Both the position numbers and the translations under genes were made by a program. 64,000 nt of DNA from assembly GCA_024233215.1 (NCBI GenBank), contig JACKPW010000001.1, positions 806,001 to 870,000 of the forward strand, written 5' to 3'. Positions 9,059 through 18,200 of the stretch are shown piece after piece (within the stretch, counting starts at the first letter, position 1; every line of letters begins with the position of its first letter). Origin of the DNA: Verrucomicrobiales bacterium (lineage in GTDB: Bacteria; Verrucomicrobiota; Verrucomicrobiia; Limisphaerales; J093). The notes under the pieces were generated by a model, which made no database searches, was not told the DNA's origin, and saw only the letters and a program-made list of their open reading frames with translations.

Positions 9059-10190
9059 TCATTCTTCGCCCTGTGCGCTGATGAACACGGAGGTTGTGGG
9101 AGGGAGTGTCACGCGCACCCGGGTGACGTCGATCGTTCCTGACTTGGCGTGCTCGAACGTCATCCTGGAGATCTCGCCCGTATGCGGGTCCCAGAGTTCC
9201 GGAAGCAACCGGCCCCGGAGGGCCACCGGTGCTCACGGACTCCTTCCAAGGTTGGCGAGAAAGTAGATGTGCCTCCCGTCCACGATCTTGTGGATGTAAC
9301 GAAGCGGTTTCTCCGGTTCGAATTCCACGTCGCCAACGCCCACCATGCCGTCGAGCACGGCCCGCATTGTCTGTGCCGTCGGGGACTTCAGGAACACCGC
9401 CATTCCGCCCTGCCCGTTCCTGTTACTTGTCCGTCCACATCCGGCCTTGGGCGGTAAAGGTCGGCTCATCGAAGAACGTCCGTCGATGGTGTTTCCGAAA
9501 TTCCTTGAAGTGATCATAACTGCTGGTGCGTCATTTCGACGAAACGAGCGACGCTTTCAGGGTCGAGTAGTCCACATCGGATCACCGTCCCGGACACATG
9601 AACGTCATCGTTCCATACGCCCTCGGGTATCGGGCAGGAAACGTGGCCGTCGCGGCTCCGGTGATCGATTCGCTTCTGGTTGTCGTTTCCATGGCGACCA
9701 GGCTCATCAGGCGGCCCTCGGAATGGCCATCTCGAACCCGGCCGGCCCGGTCACGTCTGTTCGTGCTTGTCAGGCGTTTGACAGTGAGCTCGGATGGTGG
9801 TTGGCAGCGTGGGATGCCGTCGCCGTTGATGGCCCGGCACTCCGCTGGGAAACCGTATCGTCGTAAATGCAGAGGGTCATGCCCAGTTCCGGCCTTTCTC
9901 AGGGCGATCCGTAGACCTCGAAATAGTCCTCGCTGAGGTAGGCGGGCTTGAATGCACTGCCGAAGGGCAGAATCCCAAAACCTCCGTAGCCACGGTTGTC
10001 CGGACTTTGCATCTGATCGACGATGCCGTCCCCGGTCACGGTTGTGTTGTTCCAGAACCAGAGGGACGGGTGGCATAATGGGCGGCGGGTCGCGAAGTCC
10101 GCCCTGCGATCCGGGGTGGTCCGCCGCGAGCGGGCATTTCGGAACCGCCACGGCGAGCGCAACAAGAAGCAATCGAGCGAGTTTCTTCAT
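9059..10190 (-). pseudogene. Remnant of a GH106-like exported glycosidase, several frame breaks
   Basis: ATG 10190 starts a clean signal peptide (MKKLARLLLVALAVAVPKC). Pieces of one protein then follow in order but in changing frames: LWFWNNTTVTGDGIVDQM and GGFGILPFGSAFKPAYLS (about 10090-9910); GMTLCIYDDT (about 9870); LLDPESVARFVEMTHQQ then FFDEPTF and GRMWTDK (about 9580-9430); GMAVFLKSPTAQTMRAVLDG and LRYIHKIVDGRHIYFLANLG (about 9410-9250); and VALRGRLLPELWDPHTGEIS to the stop at 9059. This order matches large rhamnosidase-like (GH106-type) proteins of 700 residues or more; here only about 375 codons remain. Deletions inside the gene and at least three frame shifts are needed to explain it. 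The family name is tentative; the degraded state is clear. Confidence 0.6.
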
Positions 10191-10947
10191 TTCCTGGTGT
10201 TCTCCGGTTGGGATGCCTGCCATCCGGCAGGCCACGTGCTAACCCGCCAACCGGGCTGGCTGAAGAGAATCCTCTCGGGGTCATCTTGCTCTCCGTCATT
10301 ATCTCCTTTCCAATACCAGAACCCAATCCTGAGGCGAGGCAGATCCGGCGCCAGGTAGTCCCCGTCAAGCCGCCCGGAACCACGTTCACCCGGTCCTGGT
10401 CAAATCGCCGACCGGTCGCGGGATCGAAGTAGCATGCCGATGCGCGACGTTGTTCTCAACCTGTTTGACCACGGTTCCCTTCCAGTTGTAGATGCCGCGC
10501 TGCGTTGGTAGATGAAGCGCACTTCGCCGGGGATGCCCGCGGCATGGCAGTCGGCTTCAGGGCGGCGCCGGGCGTTCAGGATCCTGGTCACAGACCTGCC
10601 ACGGTCGGGCGAAAGCAGGCATTCGTTCCGCCTTCACCACCAGCGGTTCTCCGCGACACTCGGCCGTGGAAACACCTCCTGCGATAGGCAAGGCGGGCGG
10701 CCGTGTCGGGAACCTCCAGAAACCGCCGTAGAAACTCACGTTGTTGGGCCCCGGATTGAAGCGGATGTTCCAGCTGGCATAGTAGGTGTCCGACGGCCAC
10801 CACGGCCAGCGCAGGTCCATCATGACAAGGTCCGCACCCGAGGGAATGTTCTCGTTATACCACCTGGCCAGCCCCTTGAAGGAGAAGGAGGAACGCGAGC
10901 GCCGCGCAGGCGGCAAGCCGCAAGGTGGATTTTCGCGGGACACTCAC
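10187..10947 (-). pseudogene. Remnant of an exported protein, possibly DUF3472-like
   Basis: GTG 10947 begins a signal peptide (RLAACAALAFLLLLQGAGQ) that soon meets a stop. In other frames come WYNENIPSGADLVMMDLRW, DTYYASWNIRF and GPNNVSFYGGFW (about 10850-10710), then IYNWKGTVVKQVENN (about 10490), YFDPATGRRFDQDRVNV (about 10430) and a good C-terminus (PRLRIGFWYWKGDNDGEQ) ending in a TGA that overlaps the next start codon. The YASW and YGGF pattern recalls DUF3472 carbohydrate-associated proteins, but I am not sure. As in its neighbours, the start and end are preserved while the interior is shortened and frame-broken. Confidence 0.5.
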
Positions 10948-10967
10948 GCAGAAAGGGACTCGTGGGT

Positions 10968-11640
10968 TCATTGGGCGAAGACGATGGTCCAGTGGACCTC
11001 CCCGGTAACGCGCGGACGCAACCGCAATGCGACGGTGCCGTCCCGTGCCTCGGTTTGCCCCGGGCTCCCGTCCACCATTGCTGAGGTTGCCCGGAATCCG
11101 TCCGGGAGATGCACCGTGAGGACGTAGGGATCGTCCACAACGACCGAACTGCAGCCCGACAGGACAAGCTGGTCGGGGTCCCATTCCTCATCAAGCAGAC
11201 TCACGCCACCCTGTGACAGATGGCGGGTGGTGGAAAGAACCCACGGGTGGAAACGGGTCTCCGCGGCAAAGGCCTCCTCACTCCCGAGAACCCGGCCACG
11301 GAAGATCACCCGGCTTCCGGCCAACGGTTCCGACAGCCTGAACGTGAGGACCTGCTCGACCTTCCCGGCCTCGCTGCGAGACTCGGTCGTTTCGAGTCTC
11401 ACGCCCAACTCCGAAACCCGTTGCCCGTCGGCGGTCTCGGCGCGAACAAGGCCTTCGAGGATTGCGGCGCCCTGATAGAACAGGCTTAGCCGGCCATCAA
11501 CCGCGTTCCACTGAACCCGGGCCGCCCGGTTCGGCGGAGCCCCGGGAGTCTCTCCCGGGACGGCCACCAGGCTGACATCCGCCCCCCCAAAGCGTGAGCA
11601 CTGCGAGCAGAAACGGCGCGGTCAGGGTTCGATTGCTCAT
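10968..11640 (-). pseudogene. Remnant of an exported protein of unknown family, frame-shifted in its signal peptide
   Basis: ATG 11640 starts MSNRTLTAPFLLAVLTL, a signal peptide. An extra base in a T-run (plus strand AAAG at about 11590) then puts the rest out of frame. The other frame reads about 190 plausible residues (VQWNAVDGRLSLFYQGAAIL, RLSEPLAGSRVIFRGRVLG, VVVDDPYVLTVHLPDGF) to a stop at 10968, just before the next gene. It has a beta-rich, carbohydrate-enzyme-like look but no recognised motif. The first 160 bases are a repeat shared with 8701-8847. The single-base lesion could be a sequencing error; the shortness and context favour real decay. Confidence 0.5.
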
Positions 11641-11682
11641 GGGCCAGGTACTGCCCGCCGAACGAGACGCGGTCAAGTGAAC
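11524..11682. repeat. Copy 2 of the 150-base direct repeat
   Basis: 159 bases matching 8701-8847. This copy keeps the 11 bases missing from copy 1 but has one additional A in the run at about 11589-11591. It covers about 40 bases upstream of ATG 11640, the signal peptide and the first residues of the mature protein. Confidence 0.85.
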
Positions 11683-11722
11683 TCGCAGGTCCCCGGTGTC
11701 ACCCCGCCGCCCCATCCCGGAA

Positions 11723-12892
11723 TCAGTGATCGTCGCCCCGGGGGAACACCCGGTCCTGGGGGAAAGGCGGGAGATCCTTCACCAACCGCTGGGAGGCACC
11801 TTGAGGCGGCTGGATCACCATCGCAACACCGCCCTTGGTCCCCATCCAGACCTTCTCAAAGTCGCTTTGGAGCCATTGGCAAAGGTAGCCGGCACCGCTC
11901 CTGCCCAGAAAGGAATCCGTCACCACCACCCGACCGTCGTCGGTGACCCCGCAGAGCGCGACAATGTGGCCGCCCATCGAGGGATACGGCGGGGCCTGGC
12001 ATTCCCCCCGTTTCATCGACATCGAGCAGAGCAGCACCTGGTTTTGCGCCAGCGCCCGACGCACCGCGTCCCAATCCCGAAACCGCCCAATCGCCGCATC
12101 GAATCCAAACTCCTGCGCCGCCGCGGTCACCCGCGGCCAGATCCCCGGATACTCGTATTCCTCGTCGAACGTGTATGCCGTGATCTGTTCCAGCGGGACC
12201 GACTTGCCGAAGTACTCCATCGCCGACGCCAGCGCCGCCGACTGGCAGCGGTCGATCATCCGTTCGCCGCGGGAGTTCATCTGCCGCCGCAACGGCACGT
12301 CGAGAATCCGCGAAGCCGGAGGGGGGGCGACAATCCCGCCACGGTGGGTCCGCGCAACCTCCGGCGAGGGATGATTGTCCGTGGTGATGATCGTCAGGGC
12401 CGGAGGCGCACCCAACGGTGCCCCCCCCACGTCCGCCTTCACCCGGAACCGGAACCCCGCGGCCCTTGCCTTCAGCTTCAGCCAGTCCATGTCCAACACG
12501 CCGCGATCAAACGATGGGGCCTCCCGATGAGGCACCCGGTTCCCCACGGTCCCCCAGTAGCCGGCGTAGAGCCACGGCGACTCGTCCCCGGGCCCGAAGC
12601 GCACCTGCAAGTAGAGCCGGAACGTGTCGTCCGGCCGGGCGAGGTGCCAGGAGTAGATGAGTTCGTCGAAGGGGACCGCCGGCTGAAAGAGCGGCGAGGT
12701 CCATTCGCCATCCGCCGTGCGCAGAAACGACTCGGAAGCCACTCGGTGACACAGGTCGATCGGGGCTTCAGCCTCTGCCGCACGGGAATACGGGTTCATG
12801 AGAATCGGGACAAGGAGAGCCAGGAACCGGGCGTGGCGCCTGCCGCGGCCCGGCCCCCGCCGGCGGAGGATTGACTGGACAATGTTACGCAC
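11723..12892 (-). CDS. Exported C39-like cysteine peptidase family protein
   Basis: 389 residues from a GTG start, with an N-terminal hydrophobic stretch (FLALLVPILMNPYSRAA). A beta-rich N-terminal half (RLYLQVRFGPGDESPWLYAG) is followed by a papain-like C39 domain. Candidate catalytic residues are Cys in RCQSAALASAMEYFGK, His in SMGGHIVALCGV and Asp in VVVTDSFLG. This matches peptidase_C39_2 proteins that are widespread in Verrucomicrobiota, exported and of unknown substrate; they are not bacteriocin-transporter peptidases because no ABC domain is attached. It is intact, unlike the genes downstream, and heads the minus-strand series with only about 80 bases to the next start. Confidence 0.75.
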   Translation of the reverse strand: MRNIVQSILRRRGPGRGRRHARFLALLVPILMNPYSRAAEAEAPIDLCHRVASESFLRTADGEWTSPLFQPAVPFDELIYSWHLARPDDTFRLYLQVRFGPGDESPWLYAGYWGTVGNRVPHREAPSFDRGVLDMDWLKLKARAAGFRFRVKADVGGAPLGAPPALTIITTDNHPSPEVARTHRGGIVAPPPASRILDVPLRRQMNSRGERMIDRCQSAALASAMEYFGKSVPLEQITAYTFDEEYEYPGIWPRVTAAAQEFGFDAAIGRFRDWDAVRRALAQNQVLLCSMSMKRGECQAPPYPSMGGHIVALCGVTDDGRVVVTDSFLGRSGAGYLCQWLQSDFEKVWMGTKGGVAMVIQPPQGASQRLVKDLPPFPQDRVFPRGDDH

Positions 12893-13191
12893 CCGGCCTC
12901 CTTAGACCGGACCGGCAGCCCGGGCAAGCCCGGAGAAGCCAATCGGGGAGCCAGGTCCCACCGGAGCCTGTTCACGGGTCACAGACGGAGCCGAGCCGCC
13001 CCCGGGAGCCACCAAGGATCAGGGCACGTCGAGCGGGAGCCACTGACCAACTTCGTATTGCACCTGCAACACGAAAGTGCTCAGCCGCCGGCACGGTCTG
13101 CCGAAACCTCCGAACAACTCCCGGGTTGCCAGGCCGCCCTCCAGACCCGGGACAAATCCCTGCGGCCGGCGACCGCTTGAATCCCATCCGG
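12893..13191. other. Intergenic stretch with one imperfect palindrome
   Basis: No gene is seen. It contains CAACTTCGTATTGCA and TGCAACACGAAAGTG facing each other across two bases (13048-13078), followed by CTCAGCCG. This is a decayed copy of the perfect palindrome at 59828-59867. Confidence 0.6.
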
Positions 13192-14589
13192 TCAGACCTC
13201 CGCCGCGTGGTGGACGTCCCGGATCGTCTCGATGATGTAGTCGTTGATTCGCGGCGTGTATTTCGGCCCCACGCGGACCTGAACAAACCGGTCGAAGATC
13301 GCCAGGGTCTGGGGGCAGCACCCCGGTCCGTACTCGATGGCCCGTCCCTCGGGGCTGTTGAAGGTCGGCCAGTCGCGATGACGGGTCCGCTTGGCGATCA
13401 CGGACTCCTGAACCGGCAGCAGCACGGAACCCACGAGTGTGGAGGCCGGCACGCCGCGCTTTCGGAGGCCGTCAATGCAGCGATCACGCGCCGCGCGGTC
13501 GGCAGTCTCGAAGAACACGCTGTAACCGATGTCCCCCTCCGGATCCGGTCGCCGGCGCAGGCGCATCCCGGGCAGATCCTGAATCCCCAGGTAGATCGCC
13601 TCCCCATTCCGGTGCAGTTGCGCCACCATCGTGTCGAGCTTGGTCAACTGGGCGCCGAGCACGGCGCCCGTGAGTTCGTTCATTCGGAAGTTCTCACCGG
13701 CGAACGTCGGCACCTGGGCGGGCCCACCCATGCGGTCGAGGAACAGCGACCGGATGGTGCCCATGTCATGGAAGCGGACCGCGCGTTCGTAGAGCACGGG
13801 GTCGTTGGTCACCAGGGCACCCCCCTCGCCCGAGGTCATCATTTTGTTGATCTGAAAACTATAGATGCCCACATCGCCGATCGCCCCCAGCTTCCGACCG
13901 TGGTGGGAACCCCCCACACATTGCGCGCAGTCCTCCACCACCCTCACACCGCGACGGCGCGCCACTTCCATCAGCGGGTCCATGTCGCACGGGCCGCCCA
14001 GCAGGTGCACTGCAATCACCGCCTTGGTCCGGGGGGAGATCTTTCGCTCGAAATCGCGGGGATCGATGTTGAGCGTGCGATCGATCTCGGCGAACACCGG
14101 CAGCGCGCCTGAATGAACCACGCAGGTGTAATCGGACCACCAAGTGTACGCCGGCACGATCACCTCGTCCCCGGGCCCCACCCCCAGGGCGGCGACGGCA
14201 CAATCCAAGGCCGCCGTCCCCGAAGTGACACCCAGGGCGAATCTCGTGCCCATGCAACGCGCAAAACCCTCTTCAAACCGTTGGACCTTCTCCGGTCGAC
14301 CGGGCCCCCAGTAGCGAAAAGGCGATCCCTGTTCCATGACCTCCATCAGGGCCTGCCGCTCCTTTTCGTCAAAGTACTGTGGCCCGATGAAGCCCGGGTC
14401 GATGTCCGGGGGAGCGGCAGTTGCCGCGTTCTCCGCTCCGACGGATTCTCCGGAGGTCAGCCCCACGGCCGTGGCCGTCAACGCCGTGGAGCCGGTCAGC
14501 AGGAATTGACGTCGGGTCGGTCCGGAGTGGGAGCGAGCGTGTTGCGGTTGCGAATCCCGCCGGTTGCTTTCGCGGCTGCGCCTGTTCAT
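13192..14589 (-). CDS. DegT/DnrJ/EryC1-family aminotransferase with a Tat signal
   Basis: 465 residues. ATG 14589 is chosen because AAGGA lies eight bases upstream. The N-terminus carries a twin-arginine motif (TRRQFLLTG) and an Ala-rich hydrophobic stretch. The rest (from about residue 65) is a complete fold-type-I PLP enzyme: GVTSGTAALDCAV, VIVPAYTWWSDY, VVEDCAQCVG and the PLP-lysine motif SFQINKMMTSGEGG. The family makes amino sugars or scyllo-inosamine-like compounds in the cytoplasm. An exported member is unusual, though Tat secretion of a folded cofactor enzyme is mechanistically reasonable. The substrate is unknown. No sugar-nucleotide genes are adjacent; a cupin gene follows upstream on the same strand. 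Confidence 0.85.
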   Translation of the reverse strand: MNRRSRESNRRDSQPQHARSHSGPTRRQFLLTGSTALTATAVGLTSGESVGAENAATAAPPDIDPGFIGPQYFDEKERQALMEVMEQGSPFRYWGPGRPEKVQRFEEGFARCMGTRFALGVTSGTAALDCAVAALGVGPGDEVIVPAYTWWSDYTCVVHSGALPVFAEIDRTLNIDPRDFERKISPRTKAVIAVHLLGGPCDMDPLMEVARRRGVRVVEDCAQCVGGSHHGRKLGAIGDVGIYSFQINKMMTSGEGGALVTNDPVLYERAVRFHDMGTIRSLFLDRMGGPAQVPTFAGENFRMNELTGAVLGAQLTKLDTMVAQLHRNGEAIYLGIQDLPGMRLRRRPDPEGDIGYSVFFETADRAARDRCIDGLRKRGVPASTLVGSVLLPVQESVIAKRTRHRDWPTFNSPEGRAIEYGPGCCPQTLAIFDRFVQVRVGPKYTPRINDYIIETIRDVHHAAEV

Positions 14590-14937
14590 GGCATGTTCCT
14601 TCCGAGTTCCCGAACCCGTCGCCGGAAGCAATGTCGTCCCACCGGCCCCGGATTCGTTCATGGGCTGCGGTTCGGTGTGATGCCAACATCATCCACCAAA
14701 CCCACGGCCGGGGCAAGCCGGCCAGCGCCCGTCGACATGCCAGGACCATCGCCCGCCTCGGCCCGACGACAGAGGGAACGTGCATGGCACGCGGACTGGC
14801 TGAATCCATCAGCCCCCGTGCTTTGAGGGGAGGAACGACCGCATCGGTAAGCGTGGGGTCTTCATACTCCGACACCAAACCTCAGGCGCCCCGGAGCGCA
14901 CGCCACGGATTCCGCGGCGAGCGGCGGCAAGCTTTCG
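14590..14937. other. Intergenic stretch, nothing recognised
   Basis: About 350 bases between the aminotransferase start and the cupin stop. Open frames here are short and show no protein-like composition. No terminator hairpin with a T-run was found. Confidence 0.4.
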
Positions 14938-15324
14938 TCAGCCGGCCAGCTTCGATTGGATATGCTCGATGACCCGGCAGTGTTCGGACTGGGGACTGAA
15001 CATGATGACTTCCGAGTCTGCCTCCGCCTTCACGGTGTGGCCCGGTGGCCAGTAGAACAGGTCTCCCGTGACGACGGTCTCTTGTTCCCCGCCCTTGTAG
15101 CCCACGGTCAGCTCGCCCTCCAGCATGTAGCCCCAATGCGGCACCTGACAGAGGTCATCCTCCAACCCCTGCAACACCGGTGCAAAATCCGCTCCCGCCT
15201 TGAGGGAGTAATACTCCCCCGCGAGTTTAGCGAACGGTGTGGCGTCACCGAAGTCGGGCTGCATCCGGGCAATGGCGCCGTCGGTGGTGATGGCTGCGGG
15301 AATGTCGTTCCTGGCAATGCGCAT
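14938..15324 (-). CDS. Small single-domain cupin protein
   Basis: 128 residues from ATG 15324 (MRIARNDIPAA); an upstream in-frame start at 15366 adds only 14 residues. It has cupin motif 1 (HWGYMLEGELTVGYKGGE) and motif 2 (GDLFYWPPGHTVKAEADSEV). Motif 1 retains His and Glu; motif 2 retains a His in PGH. Such proteins bind a metal and act as isomerases, dioxygenases or sensors; the specific role cannot be read here. Confidence 0.75.
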   Translation of the reverse strand: MRIARNDIPAAITTDGAIARMQPDFGDATPFAKLAGEYYSLKAGADFAPVLQGLEDDLCQVPHWGYMLEGELTVGYKGGEQETVVTGDLFYWPPGHTVKAEADSEVIMFSPQSEHCRVIEHIQSKLAG

Positions 15325-15535
15325 GATTGGTCGTGTCGTCTCGAACCGGGCGTCGACCCGGCACAAGGTTGCTCTTGGCCACGAAGAAGTCGTGGACTAA
15401 CTGATGCAAACCATACGAACAGATGATGCCATGTCAACCTGGCCACCAGGTTCCCCCAAGACCGGTCCGGCCCGTTCATCGTCCTCGATCCGTTGAATTG
15501 TCAAAGGAAACACCAGGTGAAGTGTCAGATGGGAT

Positions 15536-16546
15536 ATGCAACCAAGGCATCTCATCCTGGCCCGGTCGCACGTCGCGAACGGCGTTGTCCTCGTCGGTCT
15601 GATCCTGCTCTGCCGGACGGTATCCCCGGCAGACAACGGCCCGGCGACACTCACGATCGGCGCAGACACTTGCGCGCTGTTCCCCGCAGCAACCGTGGAG
15701 CCACCCCAACTTCCCTCCCCCTGCCGGACTCCGGATGGCAGGGAGTTCCTCACAGCCAGGACGGAGCAGGGCGACTACGTCGTCGTGCCCGTCACAATCA
15801 CGCCAGGAACGGAGGTCCGTCCCTGGGAAGCCCCGTTGACAGTGGACGCCGAGGACTTCCCCACCCTGGCGGATACCGGAATTCACTCCAACACGGAACT
15901 CAGTCAACTGCAGTCCATCACCGGTCGGTCGCTGGCCGAAATCACGAGGCTGGCGAGACCCGGGGGCCTGTCGAGCAGCGGGTTCCTGGCGGCGGACGAG
16001 GACGTCCGGGCCGTGCTCGTGGGAGACAACCGGCTCGTGACCCGGCTTGGCCTGACTCATCCCAAACTGGCGCGTCCCCTGTTACACGTGTGCAACCTGA
16101 TCCGGACCATCCACCAGGAAAGCGGCCGGCGCCGGACCAATGAGGTCTTCTACGAAGGCCATCGGCTGACCCTTGAAATCGAGTTCTCCCGCGGCGGCCA
16201 GCAGTCGATCTTCGACGACGGCCTCGACGGCGCCTGGGCCATCCGGATTACGCGTGAGTTGGAACCGACGGAACAGGCCTTGATCGACCGCAACTATGGC
16301 CATCTCGCGCAAGCGGAGCGGGACCTGCTCCGGACGCGCCTCACCTGCATCTTCACCGGCGAGATGCAGCCGTTCTACATCTACCGCTACGGCTTCTACG
16401 AAGGCCACACCGAGTGGAGAACCGACCCGATTGCGATCGCGTTTCTGTTCGGACTGAAACCCCTGGAGGAAATCGAGGCGACCTTCAGCGGCCGGCTGCA
16501 TGAGACTCTGACCCGCCACTTCGTCGGGGAGCCGCCCGGCTCCTGA
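15536..16546 (+). CDS. Exported protein of unknown function
   Basis: 336 residues with an N-terminal hydrophobic segment (VANGVVLVGLILLCRTVSPA) that looks like a signal peptide. The body has mixed alpha/beta character, with a His-rich central region (LLHVCNLIRTIHQESG), FYEGHRLTLEIEFSRGGQQS and a Tyr-rich stretch (FYIYRYGFYEGHTEWR). No family is recognised. It stands alone between a divergent cupin gene and the enolase-superfamily gene, and is followed after 31 bases by a strong hairpin (16578-16645) that could end its transcript. Confidence 0.65.
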   Translation: MQPRHLILARSHVANGVVLVGLILLCRTVSPADNGPATLTIGADTCALFPAATVEPPQLPSPCRTPDGREFLTARTEQGDYVVVPVTITPGTEVRPWEAPLTVDAEDFPTLADTGIHSNTELSQLQSITGRSLAEITRLARPGGLSSSGFLAADEDVRAVLVGDNRLVTRLGLTHPKLARPLLHVCNLIRTIHQESGRRRTNEVFYEGHRLTLEIEFSRGGQQSIFDDGLDGAWAIRITRELEPTEQALIDRNYGHLAQAERDLLRTRLTCIFTGEMQPFYIYRYGFYEGHTEWRTDPIAIAFLFGLKPLEEIEATFSGRLHETLTRHFVGEPPGS

Positions 16547-16577
16547 TTGCGCATGCAATGGGACTTTTGACCCTCCT

Positions 16578-16645
16578 CGGAGGGACGAGTTACACGAGTC
16601 CCTGACTTGATTTGATTTCAGGGACTCGTGTAACTCGTCCCTCCG
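16578..16645. repeat. Interspersed palindrome, family 1, perfect copy
   Basis: Two perfectly complementary 27-base arms (16578-16604 and 16619-16645) around the 14-base AT-rich loop ACTTGATTTGATTT. The arm begins CGGAGGGACGAGTT. Related copies are at 44452-44514 and 51084-51108. It lies just after a stop codon and would form a very stable RNA hairpin, so it may also act as a terminator or mRNA-end protector, although no T-run follows. Confidence 0.9.
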
Positions 16646-16843
16646 TTGGCGTGTTTGGCGGGCACACTGGATCGTTACGGCTGAGGAGATCTGCTCCGCT
16701 CCGGATTTGCACTGAGGACGGCGAGCGTGCCACTCTCCCCGCGGCAGAACCCCGCACGTGACAATGGGTCCCCCCGCGCGAAGCGACGAACGGGCCGGCC
16801 CGGCGGATCTGGCGGTTCCCGGTAGGCTTGAACCGGTTCGCTG

Positions 16844-18010
16844 ATGAAGATCGAGAGCATCGACATCTATCCGTTGGAATACCCCACCCAGGGGTATTTC
16901 AAGTTCTTCAGCACCCCGCTCGGCGCCTCCGGCCGGCCGGCGGTCGTCATCAAGGTATCGACCGACGACGGCCCGGTCGGCTGGGGCCAGGGCGTACCCG
17001 TCTCGACGTGGTGTTACGAAACGCTCGAGACCTCCATCCTCGCGTTGCGGAACTACTACCTCCCCGTGCTCCGGGGGCGTGATCCGCTGGACCTTGCCGG
17101 AGCCCATGCGGCGATGGACCGGGCGATCCGCCCGGGCTTCACCACCGGCATGCCGTTGACGCGGGCGGCCCTCGATCTTGCCCTGCATGACCTCGCCGGA
17201 AAAGCGGCCGGCAAATCGCTGTATCAACTCTGGAGCAAGCCCCGTCGTGGCCGCGTGGAGTTGAGTTGGACCGTCAATGCCACCACGCTTGAAGCCGTGG
17301 AAGCCTCGGTCGCAGAGGGGCAGCAACGGGGCTACCGACACTTCAACGTCAAGGTGGCGCCGGACCCCGCGTTCGACTGTGAAGTCGTCCGCCTGGTCCG
17401 TGCCACGGCCCCGGACGCCTTCCTCTGGACGGACGCGAACACCGGTTATGAACTGGAAACCGCCCTCGCCGTTGCGCCGAAGCTCGCGGACCTGGGGGTG
17501 CAGGTGCTGGAGTCCCCCCTGCCTCCGGCGCGCATCCGCGGTTACCAGGCACTGAAGCGGCAGGGAGCCGTTCCCCTCTACATGGACGAAGGCATCGTCA
17601 GCCCGGTCGTTCTGGAAGAGTTCATTCACCTGGAGATGCTCGATGGCCTGGCGATGAAACCGGCGCGGTGCGGTGGGCTCGTCTCGAACAGGCGACAGAT
17701 TGAGCTTTGCGAACAGCACGGCCTGGGCTGGGTCGGCAGCGGACTCTGCGATCCGGACCTTTCCTTCGCGGCGACGCTGGCGCTCTACGACGCCTTCGAC
17801 CTCAAGACCGCCGCTGCGCTCAACGGGCCCCAGTTCCTGGCGGAGTCGATTCTGAAGACGCCGGTAGCTGTGGAGAATGCGGTGGCGCGAGTGCCGGACG
17901 GCCCCGGTTTGGGAGTGGAGGTGGACGAGGACCATCTGGCGGAACTGGCGGCGCGAACCATTCGCGACTGGGACCTGTCGCAACCGATTGCCTCCCTACC
18001 CGGCGTCTGA
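16844..18010 (+). CDS. Enolase-superfamily enzyme (mandelate racemase/muconate lactonizing type)
   Basis: 388 residues, normal length. An N-terminal capping domain (1-125) is followed by a TIM barrel. The catalytic Lys is in HFNVKVAPD; the three metal ligands appear as Asp in FLWTDANTGY, Glu in VLESPLPP and Asp/Glu in YMDEGIV; a second Lys lies in LAMKPARCGG. This Lys-Lys arrangement fits the muconate-lactonizing-enzyme subgroup (cycloisomerases, dipeptide epimerases, sugar-acid dehydratases) more than the mandelate racemase subgroup, which uses a His-Asp dyad. The substrate is unknown. An exported esterase gene follows in the same direction. Confidence 0.85.
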   Translation: MKIESIDIYPLEYPTQGYFKFFSTPLGASGRPAVVIKVSTDDGPVGWGQGVPVSTWCYETLETSILALRNYYLPVLRGRDPLDLAGAHAAMDRAIRPGFTTGMPLTRAALDLALHDLAGKAAGKSLYQLWSKPRRGRVELSWTVNATTLEAVEASVAEGQQRGYRHFNVKVAPDPAFDCEVVRLVRATAPDAFLWTDANTGYELETALAVAPKLADLGVQVLESPLPPARIRGYQALKRQGAVPLYMDEGIVSPVVLEEFIHLEMLDGLAMKPARCGGLVSNRRQIELCEQHGLGWVGSGLCDPDLSFAATLALYDAFDLKTAAALNGPQFLAESILKTPVAVENAVARVPDGPGLGVEVDEDHLAELAARTIRDWDLSQPIASLPGV

Positions 18011-18028
18011 GGACGTCTCCAAGGACCC

Positions 18029-18113
18029 GTAGCCGCCGACGTGCAGTCGGCGCAAATCTCTCCCCTCCACCACCCGCTCCGGAGTTCGTGCGCGGACTGA
18101 CGTCCGCGGCTAC
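18029..18113. repeat. Interspersed palindrome, family 2
   Basis: Arms GTAGCCGCCGACGTGCAGTC... (18029-18053) and its imperfect complement ending CGTCCGCGGCTAC (18090-18113), separated by 36 bases. The arms match at roughly four positions in five. It fills most of the gap between the enolase-type gene and the esterase gene. Confidence 0.75.
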
Positions 18114-18200
18114 CCTGCGATTATCCGTGACGGCCGGCCTGTTTCTGGCAGGCTTTCCGGGAACAGCACCGCTCGAGAGCACCCGATCATCCTTCATACC

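Noticed and set aside
2163..11682. Explaining all broken genes by sequencing error
   Set aside because: One-base errors can explain frame changes but not the loss of hundreds of central residues in several genes; intact genes elsewhere show a low error rate apart from atpD.
16082..17983. 633-codon minus-strand frame opposite the enolase-type gene
   Set aside because: Composition typical of antisense reading; enolase-superfamily metal ligands are all on the plus strand.
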